Shown here piece after piece: positions 46,801-55,453 of a stretch of DNA of 64,000 nt; the stretch's first letter is position 1; every line of letters begins with the position of its first letter. The notes beneath the pieces are model-generated. The model was not told where the DNA came from and did no database searches. It saw only the letters and a program-made list of their open reading frames with translations. Both the position numbers and the translations under genes were made by a program. The stretch spans positions 1-64,000 of the forward strand of contig NZ_JAHWXY010000004.1 in NCBI RefSeq assembly GCF_024281235.1. The letters are read 5' to 3'. Origin of the DNA: Shinella daejeonensis (GTDB taxonomy: Bacteria; Pseudomonadota; Alphaproteobacteria; Rhizobiales; Rhizobiaceae).

Positions 46801-48080
46801 CCCCCGGCTTTCCTGCGGGCTACGCCGCGCGCGCGCGGCGCAGATGCGGCCCGGCGCGGATGATCCGCGATGAAAGCCCGGATACGCGGCGCGATCTCGC
46901 GGCGGAAGCGCGAACCGTTGAACACGCCGTAATGGCCGACGTCCGGCTGGACGTAATGCATGCGCATGGCGTCGGGAATGGCGGTGCAGATCGTCTGCGC
47001 CGCTTCCGTCTGGCCGACGCCGGAGATATCGTCGTTCTCGCCCTCGACGGTCAGCAGCGCCACCCGGCGGATCGCCGCCGTATCGACGGGACGGCCGCGA
47101 TGCTCCATCTCGCCTTTGGGCAGCGCGTGGCGCATGAAGACGGTTTCGACCGTCTGGAGATAGAATTCCGCCGTCAGATCCATGACCGCCAGGTATTCGT
47201 CGTAGAAATCGCGATGCTTCTCGGCCGCGTCGCCGTCGTTCTTCACCAGATGGGCGAAAAAATCGTTGTGGGCGATGACGTGTCGATCCAGATTCATCGA
47301 CATGAAGCCGGAAAGCTGGAGGAAGCCCGGATAGACCGGCCGCATGAAGCCCGGCTGCGGCCAGGGCACCGGCATGATGACATTGTCGCGGAACCAGTCG
47401 AGCGGCTTTTCCTTGGCCAGCGTGTTGACGGCCGTCGGATTGATGCGCGTGTCGATCGGACCGCCCATCAGCGTCATCGTGGCGGGGGCGAGCGGGTCCC
47501 TGTCCGCCTCCATCAACGCCACGGCGGCCAGCACCGGCACCGCGGGCTGGCAGACCGCGATGACATGGACATCGGGACCGAGGGCATGCAGCATCTCGAT
47601 GACATAGTCGATATAATCGTCAAGATCGAAGTGTCCCTGCGCTAGCGGCACCATGCGCGCGTCGACCCAATCGGTGATATGGACCTCCGCATGGGGCAGC
47701 ATCGCCTCGACCGTGCCGCGCAGCAGCGTGGCGTAATGGCCCGACATGGGGGCGACGATCAGCACCCTGGGATCGGCCTTCCGGTTTGCCGGAAGAGCCC
47801 TCTCGAAACGGACGAGATTACAGAAGGGCCGCTGCCAGACCGTCGTTTCGTGAACGGCCACGACGCCGCCGTCCACCTCGGTCTGCGTGAGACCGAAAGC
47901 GGGCTTGCCGTAGCGCCGGGTGGTGCGCTCGAACAATTCGAAGCCCGCCGCCGCGACGCGATTGAGACAGCTTTCGGCAAAGGGATTGAACGGATTGCGC
48001 GCGGCAATCCGCATCTGGTCCGCAGCGGCGCGCCAGGGCGCCATCATCGCATGATTGAGTTCGTAGAGTTGATAATACAT
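46791..48080 (-). CDS. phaZ: Intracellular polyhydroxybutyrate depolymerase
   Basis: A 429-aa alpha/beta hydrolase that degrades stored PHB granules to 3-hydroxybutyrate. The nucleophile is a cysteine, Cys177, in VIAVCQPAVPVLAA, as in intracellular PhaZ of Ralstonia, instead of the lipase-box serine. Other blocks are APMSGHYATLLRGTVE, ITDWVDARMVP and the catalytic-His region QPDVGHYGVFNG. The C-terminal tail is short and basic (RRAASAPRARGVARRK). The start at 48080 (MYYQLYELNHAMMAPWR) is family-typical; the frame extends to 48191. Confidence 0.93.
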   Translation of the reverse strand: MYYQLYELNHAMMAPWRAAADQMRIAARNPFNPFAESCLNRVAAAGFELFERTTRRYGKPAFGLTQTEVDGGVVAVHETTVWQRPFCNLVRFERALPANRKADPRVLIVAPMSGHYATLLRGTVEAMLPHAEVHITDWVDARMVPLAQGHFDLDDYIDYVIEMLHALGPDVHVIAVCQPAVPVLAAVALMEADRDPLAPATMTLMGGPIDTRINPTAVNTLAKEKPLDWFRDNVIMPVPWPQPGFMRPVYPGFLQLSGFMSMNLDRHVIAHNDFFAHLVKNDGDAAEKHRDFYDEYLAVMDLTAEFYLQTVETVFMRHALPKGEMEHRGRPVDTAAIRRVALLTVEGENDDISGVGQTEAAQTICTAIPDAMRMHYVQPDVGHYGVFNGSRFRREIAPRIRAFIADHPRRAASAPRARGVARRKAGGAA

Positions 48081-48271
48081 GGCGCGTGCTAACCCCGTTC
48101 TGGACGCGGGACGAGGGTCCGCCCTCCACGCCGGCGCATTGCTGCTTTCGCAAGAGCGAAAAACTAGTCTTTTTTTGTTGCAGGACAACATAGCTGCGGA
48201 TGATTTTTTGTCTTCCGTCCATTCTAGGACCGAAGACCTTTAACAAAGAGGGCATGAGAGCGTCTTTTTCC

Positions 48272-49243
48272 TCAGCGGCTGCTTCTGCGGCGCAACTGGT
48301 CGAAATAGACGATCACGATGATCAGCAGCCCGGTGACGATGCGCTGCCAGAAGGAGTTGACGTTGAGAAGATTGGCCCCGTTGTTGATGGTCGCCAGGAT
48401 GAAGGCGCCGAGCAACGGGCCGTGGACGGAGCCGACGGCGCCGAACAGGCTAGTGCCGCCGATGACGGAGGAGGCGATGGCCTGAAGCTCCCAGCCTTCC
48501 GCCTGGGTGGCGTTGCCGATGCCGATGCGGGAGGCGAGCAGCAGGCCGACGAAGGCGGCGCAGGTCGAGGACAGGATATAGGCGAGATAGAGCGTGCGGG
48601 TGACATTGACGCCGGACAGGCGCGCCGCCTCGCTGTTCGAGCCGACAGCGAAGAGATAGCGGCCCCAGCGCGAGAGGTGCAGGAAGACAAAGGCGGGGAT
48701 CGCCACCAGCACGACCATCCAGAACAGGCTCGGGATGCCGAGGAAATCGGCGCGCGAGAAATCGGTGAAACCCTCGTGGTTGATCGAGATGGTGGAGCCG
48801 TTGGTGAGAAGCAGGCCGATGCCCCGCAGCGAGGTCAGCGTCGCCAGCGTGATGATGAAGGGCGGCAACCCCATGCGCACGATGCCGAAACCGTGGAACG
48901 CGCCGATGGCGACGCCGATCAGCAGCGTCAGCACGATGGACGCCCAGAGCGGCACGCCGGCTTGCAGGAGCCAGGCGACGATGACGCTGGTGAAGCCCAC
49001 CACCGCGCCGACGGAGAGGTCGATGCCGGCCGTGATGATGACGAAGGTCTGGCCGACCGCCAGGATCGCCGTCATCGATCCCTGCCGCAACAGGTTGCTG
49101 ATATTGTTCGGAGTCCAGAAACTGTTGGTCGCAAGCCCCAGCAGCAGCCAGAGGAACAGCAGGAGACCGAGGAGGGTCAGGCCGAACAGGATGTTCATGC
49201 CCCTTTTCGGTGCCGGTGCCGTTTCAGTCGTCTCCACGCTCAT
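48272..49243 (-). CDS. Sugar ABC transporter permease (RbsC family)
   Basis: A 323-aa inner-membrane permease of the ribose/fructose-type importer family (BPD_transp_2) with about nine hydrophobic segments. The signature AVGQTFVIITAGIDLSVGAVVGF lies near 62-84 and the coupling region with the ATPase is AVGSNSEAARLSGVNV. It belongs to the operon aldose dehydrogenase-fucU-binding protein-ATPase-permease and is the last gene of it, 44 bp after the ATPase gene. Its substrate is inferred to be a fucose-like sugar from the neighbours. Confidence 0.92.
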   Translation of the reverse strand: MSVETTETAPAPKRGMNILFGLTLLGLLLFLWLLLGLATNSFWTPNNISNLLRQGSMTAILAVGQTFVIITAGIDLSVGAVVGFTSVIVAWLLQAGVPLWASIVLTLLIGVAIGAFHGFGIVRMGLPPFIITLATLTSLRGIGLLLTNGSTISINHEGFTDFSRADFLGIPSLFWMVVLVAIPAFVFLHLSRWGRYLFAVGSNSEAARLSGVNVTRTLYLAYILSSTCAAFVGLLLASRIGIGNATQAEGWELQAIASSVIGGTSLFGAVGSVHGPLLGAFILATINNGANLLNVNSFWQRIVTGLLIIVIVYFDQLRRRSSR

Positions 49244-49287
49244 GCTTCCTCTCCCATGATGTCTTGGCGTCTTCCGGCGTGCGCCGT

Positions 49288-50841
49288 TCAGATACCGATC
49301 GCCTCGGTCAGAACGTCCTCGTGCGATGCGCCCCGGAACGGATGGCTGGCGACCAGCCGCCCGTCGCGGAAAACGTGCAGCCGGTCGGACAGTTCATAGA
49401 CCTCCGGCAGGTAGGACGAGATCAGGATGATGCCTGCGCCGTTCTTCAGCAATTGCCCGAACAGGCGGTAGATTTCCGCCTTGGTGCCGACGTCCACGCC
49501 GACGGTAGGCTCGTCGAAGACGAAAAGACGCGCGCCGTGGCTCAGCCATTTTCCAATGACGATCTTCTGCTGGTTGCCGCCGGACATGGCGGAGGCCAGC
49601 ACCCGGCGCGACGGCGTCTTGATGCGCAGGTCGCGGATCTGCCGGTCGGCATTCGCCGCTTCCTCCGACCGGCGGATCACGATCCCGGAACTCAGCCGCC
49701 TGAACACCGGCAGATTGATATTGAGCCCGATGGGCAGGTTCAGGCACAAGCCCTGGTCGCGGCGGCTTTCCGGCGCAAGCGCGATGCCGAGATCCATCGC
49801 CGCCCGTTCGCTGCCGATCGTCACCTTGCTGCCGTCCCAGTAGATCTCGCCGCCCGACAGCGGCTGACGGCCGTAGAGACCGAGGGCGAATTCGCTGCGT
49901 CCCGCCCCGATCAATCCGTAGAGGCCGACGATCTCGCCCGCGCGCACGCTAAGCGACACGTCCTCGAAGCCGGGGCCGGACAGGCCCCGCGTCTCCAGGA
50001 TGACATCGCCGAGCGGAACCTTCTCCTTGTGATAGATCTGCTCGATCGACCGATTGATCATCAGCGCGACCAGTTCGGCCTCGCTGGTCTCGCCGATCAG
50101 GCGGGTGCCGACATGGGCGCCGTCGCGCAGCACCGAGACGCGGTCGGCGAGCTCGAACACTTCCTCCATGCGATGACTGATATAGACGATGGTGACGCCC
50201 TGTTCGCGAAGGCGGCGGATCAGCCGGAACAGTTCCGCCGATTCCTGCCGCGTGAGATAGGCGGTCGGCTCATCGAAGATCAGGAAACGGATGCCGCGCA
50301 TGGCCGCGCGGGCGGTCGCCACCAGCTGCTGCTGGCCGATGGTCAGGCGGCCGAGCGATATGCGGGCGGGAATGTGAAAACCGAGATCGTCGAGCACGGC
50401 CTGGGCGGCGCGTTCCATCGCGCCCTGCCGCATCAGGCCGTTGCGGCTCATCTCGTCGCCCAGAAACATGTTGGCGGCCACGCTCAGATGCGGGCAGAGG
50501 ACGACTTCCTGATGCACCGCGTTGATGCCACGCGAAATCGCCTCCGTCGGCGTCGCCAGCTGGACCGGCCGGCCGCACCACAGGACTTCGCCGGCCGTGC
50601 GGCGGATGACGCCGGTCAGAAGCTTGATCAGGGTGGATTTGCCCGCCCCGTTTTCGCCGACGATCGCATGGATCTCGCCGGACAGGAACGTGACGTCCGC
50701 CGGTTTCAGCGCCTCTACGAGACCGTATTTCTTCTGGAGCCCGCGCAATTCGAGAATGGGCGCGCCGCGCGGCACGCTATCCGGCTCCGCCATCCTCGCT
50801 TCGTCATCGTGCCGGTGGCTCAGTTCCTCAAAGCTGCTCAT
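49288..50841 (-). CDS. Sugar ABC transporter ATPase (RbsA family, tandem)
   Basis: A 517-aa protein with two nucleotide-binding domains. Domain one (about 30-265) has Walker A GENGAGKST, a degenerate signature LTIGQQQLV (consensus LSxGQ) and Walker B FLIFDEPTAYL. Domain two (about 275-510) has a P-loop-like GLIGAGRSE, signature MSGGNQQKIVIGKWL and Walker B FVFDEPTVGVDVG. The second P-loop lacks the Lys, as is usual in RbsA proteins, so one site probably does the hydrolysis. It lies 79 bp after the binding-protein gene, beyond a hairpin. Confidence 0.93.
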   Translation of the reverse strand: MSSFEELSHRHDDEARMAEPDSVPRGAPILELRGLQKKYGLVEALKPADVTFLSGEIHAIVGENGAGKSTLIKLLTGVIRRTAGEVLWCGRPVQLATPTEAISRGINAVHQEVVLCPHLSVAANMFLGDEMSRNGLMRQGAMERAAQAVLDDLGFHIPARISLGRLTIGQQQLVATARAAMRGIRFLIFDEPTAYLTRQESAELFRLIRRLREQGVTIVYISHRMEEVFELADRVSVLRDGAHVGTRLIGETSEAELVALMINRSIEQIYHKEKVPLGDVILETRGLSGPGFEDVSLSVRAGEIVGLYGLIGAGRSEFALGLYGRQPLSGGEIYWDGSKVTIGSERAAMDLGIALAPESRRDQGLCLNLPIGLNINLPVFRRLSSGIVIRRSEEAANADRQIRDLRIKTPSRRVLASAMSGGNQQKIVIGKWLSHGARLFVFDEPTVGVDVGTKAEIYRLFGQLLKNGAGIILISSYLPEVYELSDRLHVFRDGRLVASHPFRGASHEDVLTEAIGI

Positions 50842-50868
50842 CGCATGCTCCCGCCTGATGGCCCGGAT

Positions 50869-50898
50869 ACCACCCCGCCCGGATCCGGGCGGGGTGGT
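50869..50898 (-). promoter_or_regulatory. Perfect 30-bp palindrome after the binding-protein gene
   Basis: ACCACCCCGCCC / GGGCGGGGTGGT is a 12-bp stem around GGATCC, giving a very stable hairpin 22 bp past the binding-protein stop and 27 bp before the ATPase start. It has no U-tract. Such hairpins usually protect the binding-protein mRNA and lower expression of the downstream membrane genes. Confidence 0.7.
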
Positions 50899-50920
50899 TG
50901 GAATGGTTCGACGGCGCCGG

Positions 50921-51910
50921 TCAATCGACCTTCGGATTGAGCAGCGCGTCGATCTTCGGGTCCGCCATGTTTTCCTGCGTCACCAGGTTCGCACCGGTAT
51001 CGACGAACGCTTCGACCTTCTCGCCTTTCGAGACGGCCAGCGCCGTCTTGATGCCGTCATATCCCATGCGATAGGGATCCTGCACCACGAGGCCGGCCAG
51101 CACGCCTTCCTTCAGGAAGCCGACCGTCTTGTCGTCGCTGTCGAAGCCGATGACCCGGATCTTGTCGCCGAGCTTGTTTTCGGCGATCGCCTGTCCAACG
51201 CCCTGCGCCATGATGAGATTGGAAGCGAAGACACCGACGAGGTCGGGGTTGGCGGTGATCAGGTCGGTCATGATATTGAGGCCGGTGGTGGCCTGACCGT
51301 CGGCATATTTGTCGGCGATGACCTTCAGCCCCGGATATTTGGTGGCGACCTGATCGAGGAAACCTTCGCGGCGCTGGTCGAGCGAGCCGACGCCCGGCAG
51401 GCTGGTGATGATGGCGATCTCGCCTTCCTCCTTGCCGGTCGTCGCCTTTATGGCGGCGGCGAGACCGTCCGCGGCAATGCGGCCGCCCTCGACGTTGTCG
51501 GTGGTCAGGAACGATGTGAAGGCCTTGGAATCGGCCGACGAGTCGATACCGATGACCGGAACGGACTGCGCTGCCTCGTCGACGGGCTTGCCGAGCGCCT
51601 TGAATTCGGTGGGCGAGATCACCACCGCCGCCGGGCTGCCGGCGACCGCGTTTTCCAGAATGCTGATCTGGCCGTTGATGTCGGCCTCGGACTGCGCGCC
51701 GAGTTCCGGCACGTTGACGCCGAGATCCTTGCCCGCCTGACGGGCGCCGGCAAGCACGATCTGCCAATAGAAGGACGTGGTGTCCTTGACGATGATCGGA
51801 ATGGTGACGTCCTGCGCGAAGGACGCGACGGGACTGGCGGTGGCGAGGGCTGCGGCGCCCGCAAGCGCCACGAAGGCGCGACGGGACATAAGCGATCTTG
51901 CAATGCTCAT
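50921..51910 (-). CDS. Sugar ABC transporter substrate-binding protein
   Basis: A 329-aa periplasmic binding protein of the RbsB/Peripla_BP_4 family. The export signal contains SRRAFVAL, a twin-arginine-like motif, followed by a hydrophobic core and a likely cleavage after SFA. The mature protein opens VTIPIIVKDTTSFYWQIVLAGARQAGKDLG, and the ligand pocket aspartate region is VIGFDSDDKTVGFL. The ATG at 51910 has GGAG 8 nt upstream; the frame extends to 52066. It is third in the minus-strand sugar operon. Confidence 0.92.
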   Translation of the reverse strand: MSIARSLMSRRAFVALAGAAALATASPVASFAQDVTIPIIVKDTTSFYWQIVLAGARQAGKDLGVNVPELGAQSEADINGQISILENAVAGSPAAVVISPTEFKALGKPVDEAAQSVPVIGIDSSADSKAFTSFLTTDNVEGGRIAADGLAAAIKATTGKEEGEIAIITSLPGVGSLDQRREGFLDQVATKYPGLKVIADKYADGQATTGLNIMTDLITANPDLVGVFASNLIMAQGVGQAIAENKLGDKIRVIGFDSDDKTVGFLKEGVLAGLVVQDPYRMGYDGIKTALAVSKGEKVEAFVDTGANLVTQENMADPKIDALLNPKVD

Positions 51911-52084
51911 CTGGGTTCTCCTCTTCCTGTGCCTCCCGTTGCTTGTCCGGATCGCGTCGCGGGAAGCGGCAACGCGATCTTTGACGGGCGGGCAAGCCGG
52001 CGGGGGCGTATTTTCCAAGCCACCCGCAGCCTTCCCGTTCCAGTCCATGACCGCGCATCCTCCCAAACGGCGGCCGCCGGGCGC

Positions 52085-52531
52085 TCAGGCCCGGAAAATC
52101 TCATGCGGATGCACGACTCCCTTTTTCAGGATGATATTGCCGTAAAGGCGGAACTCGGTCGTCGCCACGATGCAGGCCGCCTTGCGCGCCATTTCGTAGA
52201 AGGCGAAACGCTCCACCGAATGAACCTTGAAGTCGCCGGCAAGACGATGGACCGCCTGCTGGAAGGCGACGCAGACCTCCGGTTCGGCGCCGGGGTCGCC
52301 AACCACTTCCATACGCCAGGCCGCCTCGGCCACGAAGGTGTCGAGCGGCATATGGGCAAGGATCGCCTCGGTCATCGATACCGCATCGACGCCGTCGGCG
52401 CGCACCACCTTCGGCCCGAGAAAGGCCGCCGGGAAATTGGCGTCGACGATGACGATATCGTCACCATGGCCCATGCTCCTGATCGCATGAAGAAGGTCCG
52501 GGCCGAGAAGCGGATGAATACCTTTCAACAT
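52085..52531 (-). CDS. fucU: RbsD/FucU family sugar mutarotase
   Basis: A 148-aa mutarotase that speeds anomer exchange of L-fucose or a related pyranose. FucU features are the start MLKGIHPLLGPDLLHAIRSMGHGD, with the catalytic His in MGHGDDIVIVDANFP, and the C-terminal YGNIILKKGVV. It sits between the aldose dehydrogenase (27 bp) and the binding protein, which supports supply of one anomer to a C1-oxidising dehydrogenase. RbsD is the alternative name; FucU fits better by the N-terminus. Confidence 0.88.
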   Translation of the reverse strand: MLKGIHPLLGPDLLHAIRSMGHGDDIVIVDANFPAAFLGPKVVRADGVDAVSMTEAILAHMPLDTFVAEAAWRMEVVGDPGAEPEVCVAFQQAVHRLAGDFKVHSVERFAFYEMARKAACIVATTEFRLYGNIILKKGVVHPHEIFRA

Positions 52532-52558
52532 GATCGGGCAGGTCCTTTTCCTGATAGA

Positions 52559-53572
52559 CTATTCCCGCACGGCCTCGCGTCCGAGCGGCGGCGCGACGAG
52601 CGTGTGGGGTTCGAAGGCCCCGTAGACGTTCTGCGGCAGGGGTCGGCGGGCAAGTTCCATGTTGCGGCGCAGACTTTCCGGCCGGGCGGTGCCGAGAAGC
52701 ACGGAGGCGACTGCCGGATTGGCCAGCGGAAACTGTATCGCCGGCGCGGCAAGCGGCAGGTCCCGCGCCCCGGCGAGCGCCATCATCGCCTCGACCTTGC
52801 CCGCGACTTCCGGGGTCGCCGGCCTATAGTCGAAATGCGCGCCCGCCGCCGGGCCCGTGGCGAGGATGCCGGAATTGAAGACGCCGCCCACCACCAGAGA
52901 GGTGCCCTTCTTCTCGCAGAGCGGCAGCAGTTCGGCCTCCGCCGAACGGTCGAGCAGCGTATAGCGGCCGGCAAGCAGGATGCAGTCGAGATCGGCTTCC
53001 CGCATCACCTCAAGGCAGACGGGAACCTCGTTGACGCCAAGGCCGACGGCCCCGATCGTCCCGGAGGATTTGAGTTCCGACAACGCTTTCAGGCCGGAGT
53101 CGAAAAGCGCGCGCAGGTGGACTTCGTTGCGGTCCGCGCCATGGGTGTAGACGCCGATATCGTGCACATAAACGATGTCGATCCGGTTCAGGCCGAGCCG
53201 GGCATAGCTCATCTCGATCGAGCGCATGATGCCGTCGTAGCTATAGTCGTAGCGTCCGTCGAAGGGCAGCGGATCGACGAAACCGTAATCCGGCATCCTG
53301 TCTTCCGGGACGGGAAACAGCAGCCGTCCCACCTTCGTCGACAGGATATAATCGCGACGGCCGCGCAGGAAATCGCCGGTGTAGCGCTCCGCCAGACCAA
53401 GGCCATACCAGGGCGCGGTGTCGAAATAGCGCAGGCCCTCGTCCCAGGCCGCCTCCAGTGTCGCCATGGCGGCGTCGCGCGGACAGGGGCGGTAAAGCCC
53501 GCCCAGGGGCGCCGTCCCGAAACCGTATTCCGTCACGGCGACGCCGGTCCTGCCGATCGTCCTCGTCTTCAT
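52559..53572 (-). CDS. Aldo/keto reductase, probable aldose (L-fucose) 1-dehydrogenase
   Basis: A 337-aa NAD(P)-dependent aldo-keto reductase. The catalytic tetrad can be read as Asp in YFDTAPWYG with Tyr, Lys in LSTKVGR and His in VYVHDIG. The layout TAPLGGLYRP and DTAPWYGLGLAER matches D-threo-aldose/L-fucose dehydrogenases, which oxidise the sugar at C1 to a lactone. Specificity is inferred from the family and from fucU 27 bp downstream. It is the first gene of the minus-strand operon and divergent from the GntR gene across 114 bp. Confidence 0.85.
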   Translation of the reverse strand: MKTRTIGRTGVAVTEYGFGTAPLGGLYRPCPRDAAMATLEAAWDEGLRYFDTAPWYGLGLAERYTGDFLRGRRDYILSTKVGRLLFPVPEDRMPDYGFVDPLPFDGRYDYSYDGIMRSIEMSYARLGLNRIDIVYVHDIGVYTHGADRNEVHLRALFDSGLKALSELKSSGTIGAVGLGVNEVPVCLEVMREADLDCILLAGRYTLLDRSAEAELLPLCEKKGTSLVVGGVFNSGILATGPAAGAHFDYRPATPEVAGKVEAMMALAGARDLPLAAPAIQFPLANPAVASVLLGTARPESLRRNMELARRPLPQNVYGAFEPHTLVAPPLGREAVRE

Positions 53573-53607
53573 GGCTCCTCCCGGCCGGCGTTCCTCAGCG
53601 CCGGCAT

Positions 53608-53630
53608 TTGTCTTTTATCGACAATAGACA
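53608..53630. promoter_or_regulatory. Nested inverted repeats, candidate GntR operator
   Basis: TTGTC (53608-53612) N7 GACAA (53620-53624) is nested with TGTCT (53609-53613) N12 AGACA (53626-53630). The site lies between the divergent aldose dehydrogenase and GntR genes, where the regulator would be expected to bind. Confidence 0.45.
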
Positions 53631-53686
53631 GTTCGTCGTCAACGGGTAATATTCATCGGAAACGAGACGGGGGACCCGCGACAGCC

Positions 53687-54565
53687 ATGGCCAGGCAGAA
53701 TACCGTCTTCAAGGACGCGTTCAACCGCTGCGTGAAAATGCTGGAGGAATGGCGCAGCCTGCCCTCGGAAATGGAACTGGGCGTGACGCTCGGCGTCAGC
53801 CGCACCACGGTGCGCGCCATTCTCTCGCGTCTCGAAGCCGTCGGGCTGCTGGCCTGGGAGAAACGGCGCAAGATCGTGCTGCGCAAGCCCGTGGCCAGCG
53901 ACTATTTCCCGGCCGAGGAAACGGACCCGCTTTCCGAAATCATCGAACGCAGCTTCATGCGGCGGATCCTTGCCGGCGGCGCGGAGCCGGGCATGCAGAT
54001 CAACGAACTGGAGCTTGCCCGCGAGGTTGGCGCCGGCACGACGAGCGTGCGCGAATTCCTCATTCGTTTCAGCCGCTTCGGCCTGATCGAGAAGCGCCCG
54101 AACAGCCACTGGATCCTGAAGGGTTTCACCCGCGACTTCGCGCTGGAACTGACCGAGGTACGGGAAATGTTCGAACTACGCTCGGCCGCCGCCTTCGCCC
54201 ATCTTCCCGACGACCATCCGGCCTGGCCGGAGCTTGACGCCATCGAGGCGCGGCATCACGCGATCCTCAGGGATATCGAACGGCGCTATCTGGAATTCTC
54301 CGAACTCGACGAACGCTTCCACCTGCTCGTCCATAAGGCGTCCCGCAACCGCTTCATCGTCGATTTCTACGACGTCATCGCCCTCGTCTTCCATTATCAC
54401 TACCAATGGAACAAGGCGAATGCGCGCGCCCGCAACACGCTCGCGCTCAAGGAGCATCTGGTCTATATCGCGGCGCTGCGCTCGCGCGATCCCGCCGCAA
54501 TCGAGGAAGCCTGCCGCCATCATCTGCGTTCGGCGCGGGAAACGCTGCTGCAATCCATCCCTTAA
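53687..54565 (+). CDS. GntR/FCD regulator with two winged helices
   Basis: A 292-aa transcription factor. Residues about 16-65 form a GntR winged helix (RSLPSEMELGVTLGVSRTTVRAILSRL). Residues about 82-148 form a second one (LAGGAEPGMQINELELAREVGAGTTSVREFL, then LIEKRPNSHWILKGF). A C-terminal FCD ligand domain (about 150-290) follows, with metal-type residues in SELDERFHLLVH, LKEHLVYIA and CRHHL. One winged helix is the norm, so the tandem is unusual. It is divergent from the catabolic operon it probably controls and convergent with the aldolase gene. A very long frame opening at 50522 is a shadow. Confidence 0.85.
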   Translation: MARQNTVFKDAFNRCVKMLEEWRSLPSEMELGVTLGVSRTTVRAILSRLEAVGLLAWEKRRKIVLRKPVASDYFPAEETDPLSEIIERSFMRRILAGGAEPGMQINELELAREVGAGTTSVREFLIRFSRFGLIEKRPNSHWILKGFTRDFALELTEVREMFELRSAAAFAHLPDDHPAWPELDAIEARHHAILRDIERRYLEFSELDERFHLLVHKASRNRFIVDFYDVIALVFHYHYQWNKANARARNTLALKEHLVYIAALRSRDPAAIEEACRHHLRSARETLLQSIP

Positions 54566-54588
54566 GACCAGAGAGCGGAACGACGCAA

Positions 54589-55386
54589 TCAGTAACCGCC
54601 CCCTCCGGCCGGTTCCGCTTCGCCGAGGAAGCGGCGGCGCAGGCCATCGGCCGCCTCGACGAGGCAGTTCACATCCGTGCCGATGGCCATGAAATCGGCG
54701 CCGAGGTCGCGATAGGCCTGCGCCTGCGGCAGGGAGACGGTCATGATGCCCCGCGCCTTGCCCATCGCTTCGATACGACCGAAGGCGTCGGCGATCGCCG
54801 CCTGCACCGCATCGGCGCCGGGATCGCCGAGATAGCCCATGTCGGCGGCAAGATCGGACGGGCCGATGAAAATGCCATCCACGCCGTCGACCGCGGCGAT
54901 CTCGTCGATGGCGGCAAGGCCGGCGCGGTTTTCCACCTGCACCAGAAGACAGATTTCCGCATCGGCGGTGACGAGATAATCCGGGACGCGATTGAAATCG
55001 CTGGCCCGGCCGAGACCAGCACCGACGCCGCGAATGCCGTGCGGCGGATAGCGCAGCGCGCGCACCAGCGCTTCCGCCTCGGCGGCGCTCTCCACCATCG
55101 GGATGAGGAAGGTCTGCACGCCCTGGTCGAGCAACTGCTTGAGCAGCCAGGCCTCGCCCATCGGCGGACGAACGATGGCATGGGCGGCGCTTCCCCGCAA
55201 CGCGCCGACCTGCTCGCCGAGACGCGGCATGTCGTTCGGCCCGTGCTCGCCATCGATCAGCAGCCAGTCATAACCGCTGCCGGAAAGGATTTCAGCGACA
55301 TAGGGACTGCCGAGAGCGACCCACAGGCCAAGCTGGAAACGGCCTTCGCGCAGCGCGGCCTTGAACGGATTTCGGGGTGCGGCCAC
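54589..55386 (-). CDS. HpcH/HpaI family class II aldolase
   Basis: A 265-aa metal-dependent pyruvate aldolase. Catalytic His48 is in LIDGEHGPND, Arg73 in AIVRPP, and the metal ligands are Glu152 (VQVENR) and Asp178 (GPSDLAADMG). Relatives cleave 2-keto-3-deoxy sugar acids (rhamnonate, fuconate type) or 4-hydroxy-2-oxoheptanedioate to pyruvate plus an aldehyde. Next to a fucose-like transporter, 2-keto-3-deoxy-fuconate is a plausible substrate. It lies 67 bp after gabD on the minus strand and ends 23 bp from the GntR stop. Confidence 0.88.
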   Translation of the reverse strand: MAAPRNPFKAALREGRFQLGLWVALGSPYVAEILSGSGYDWLLIDGEHGPNDMPRLGEQVGALRGSAAHAIVRPPMGEAWLLKQLLDQGVQTFLIPMVESAAEAEALVRALRYPPHGIRGVGAGLGRASDFNRVPDYLVTADAEICLLVQVENRAGLAAIDEIAAVDGVDGIFIGPSDLAADMGYLGDPGADAVQAAIADAFGRIEAMGKARGIMTVSLPQAQAYRDLGADFMAIGTDVNCLVEAADGLRRRFLGEAEPAGGGGY

Positions 55387-55453
55387 CGGTTCTTGTCCTT
55401 TTCAATTCTTGCGGGGGGCCGGCCGGAGTTGCGGCCGGCCATGCCCTTGCCCG

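Noticed and set aside
50522-54565. 1347-codon plus-strand frame across the sugar operon
   Set aside because: Its first 1050 codons are antisense to the binding protein, fucU and aldose dehydrogenase genes, with shuffled composition. Only the last 293 codons (from 53687) are a real GntR gene.
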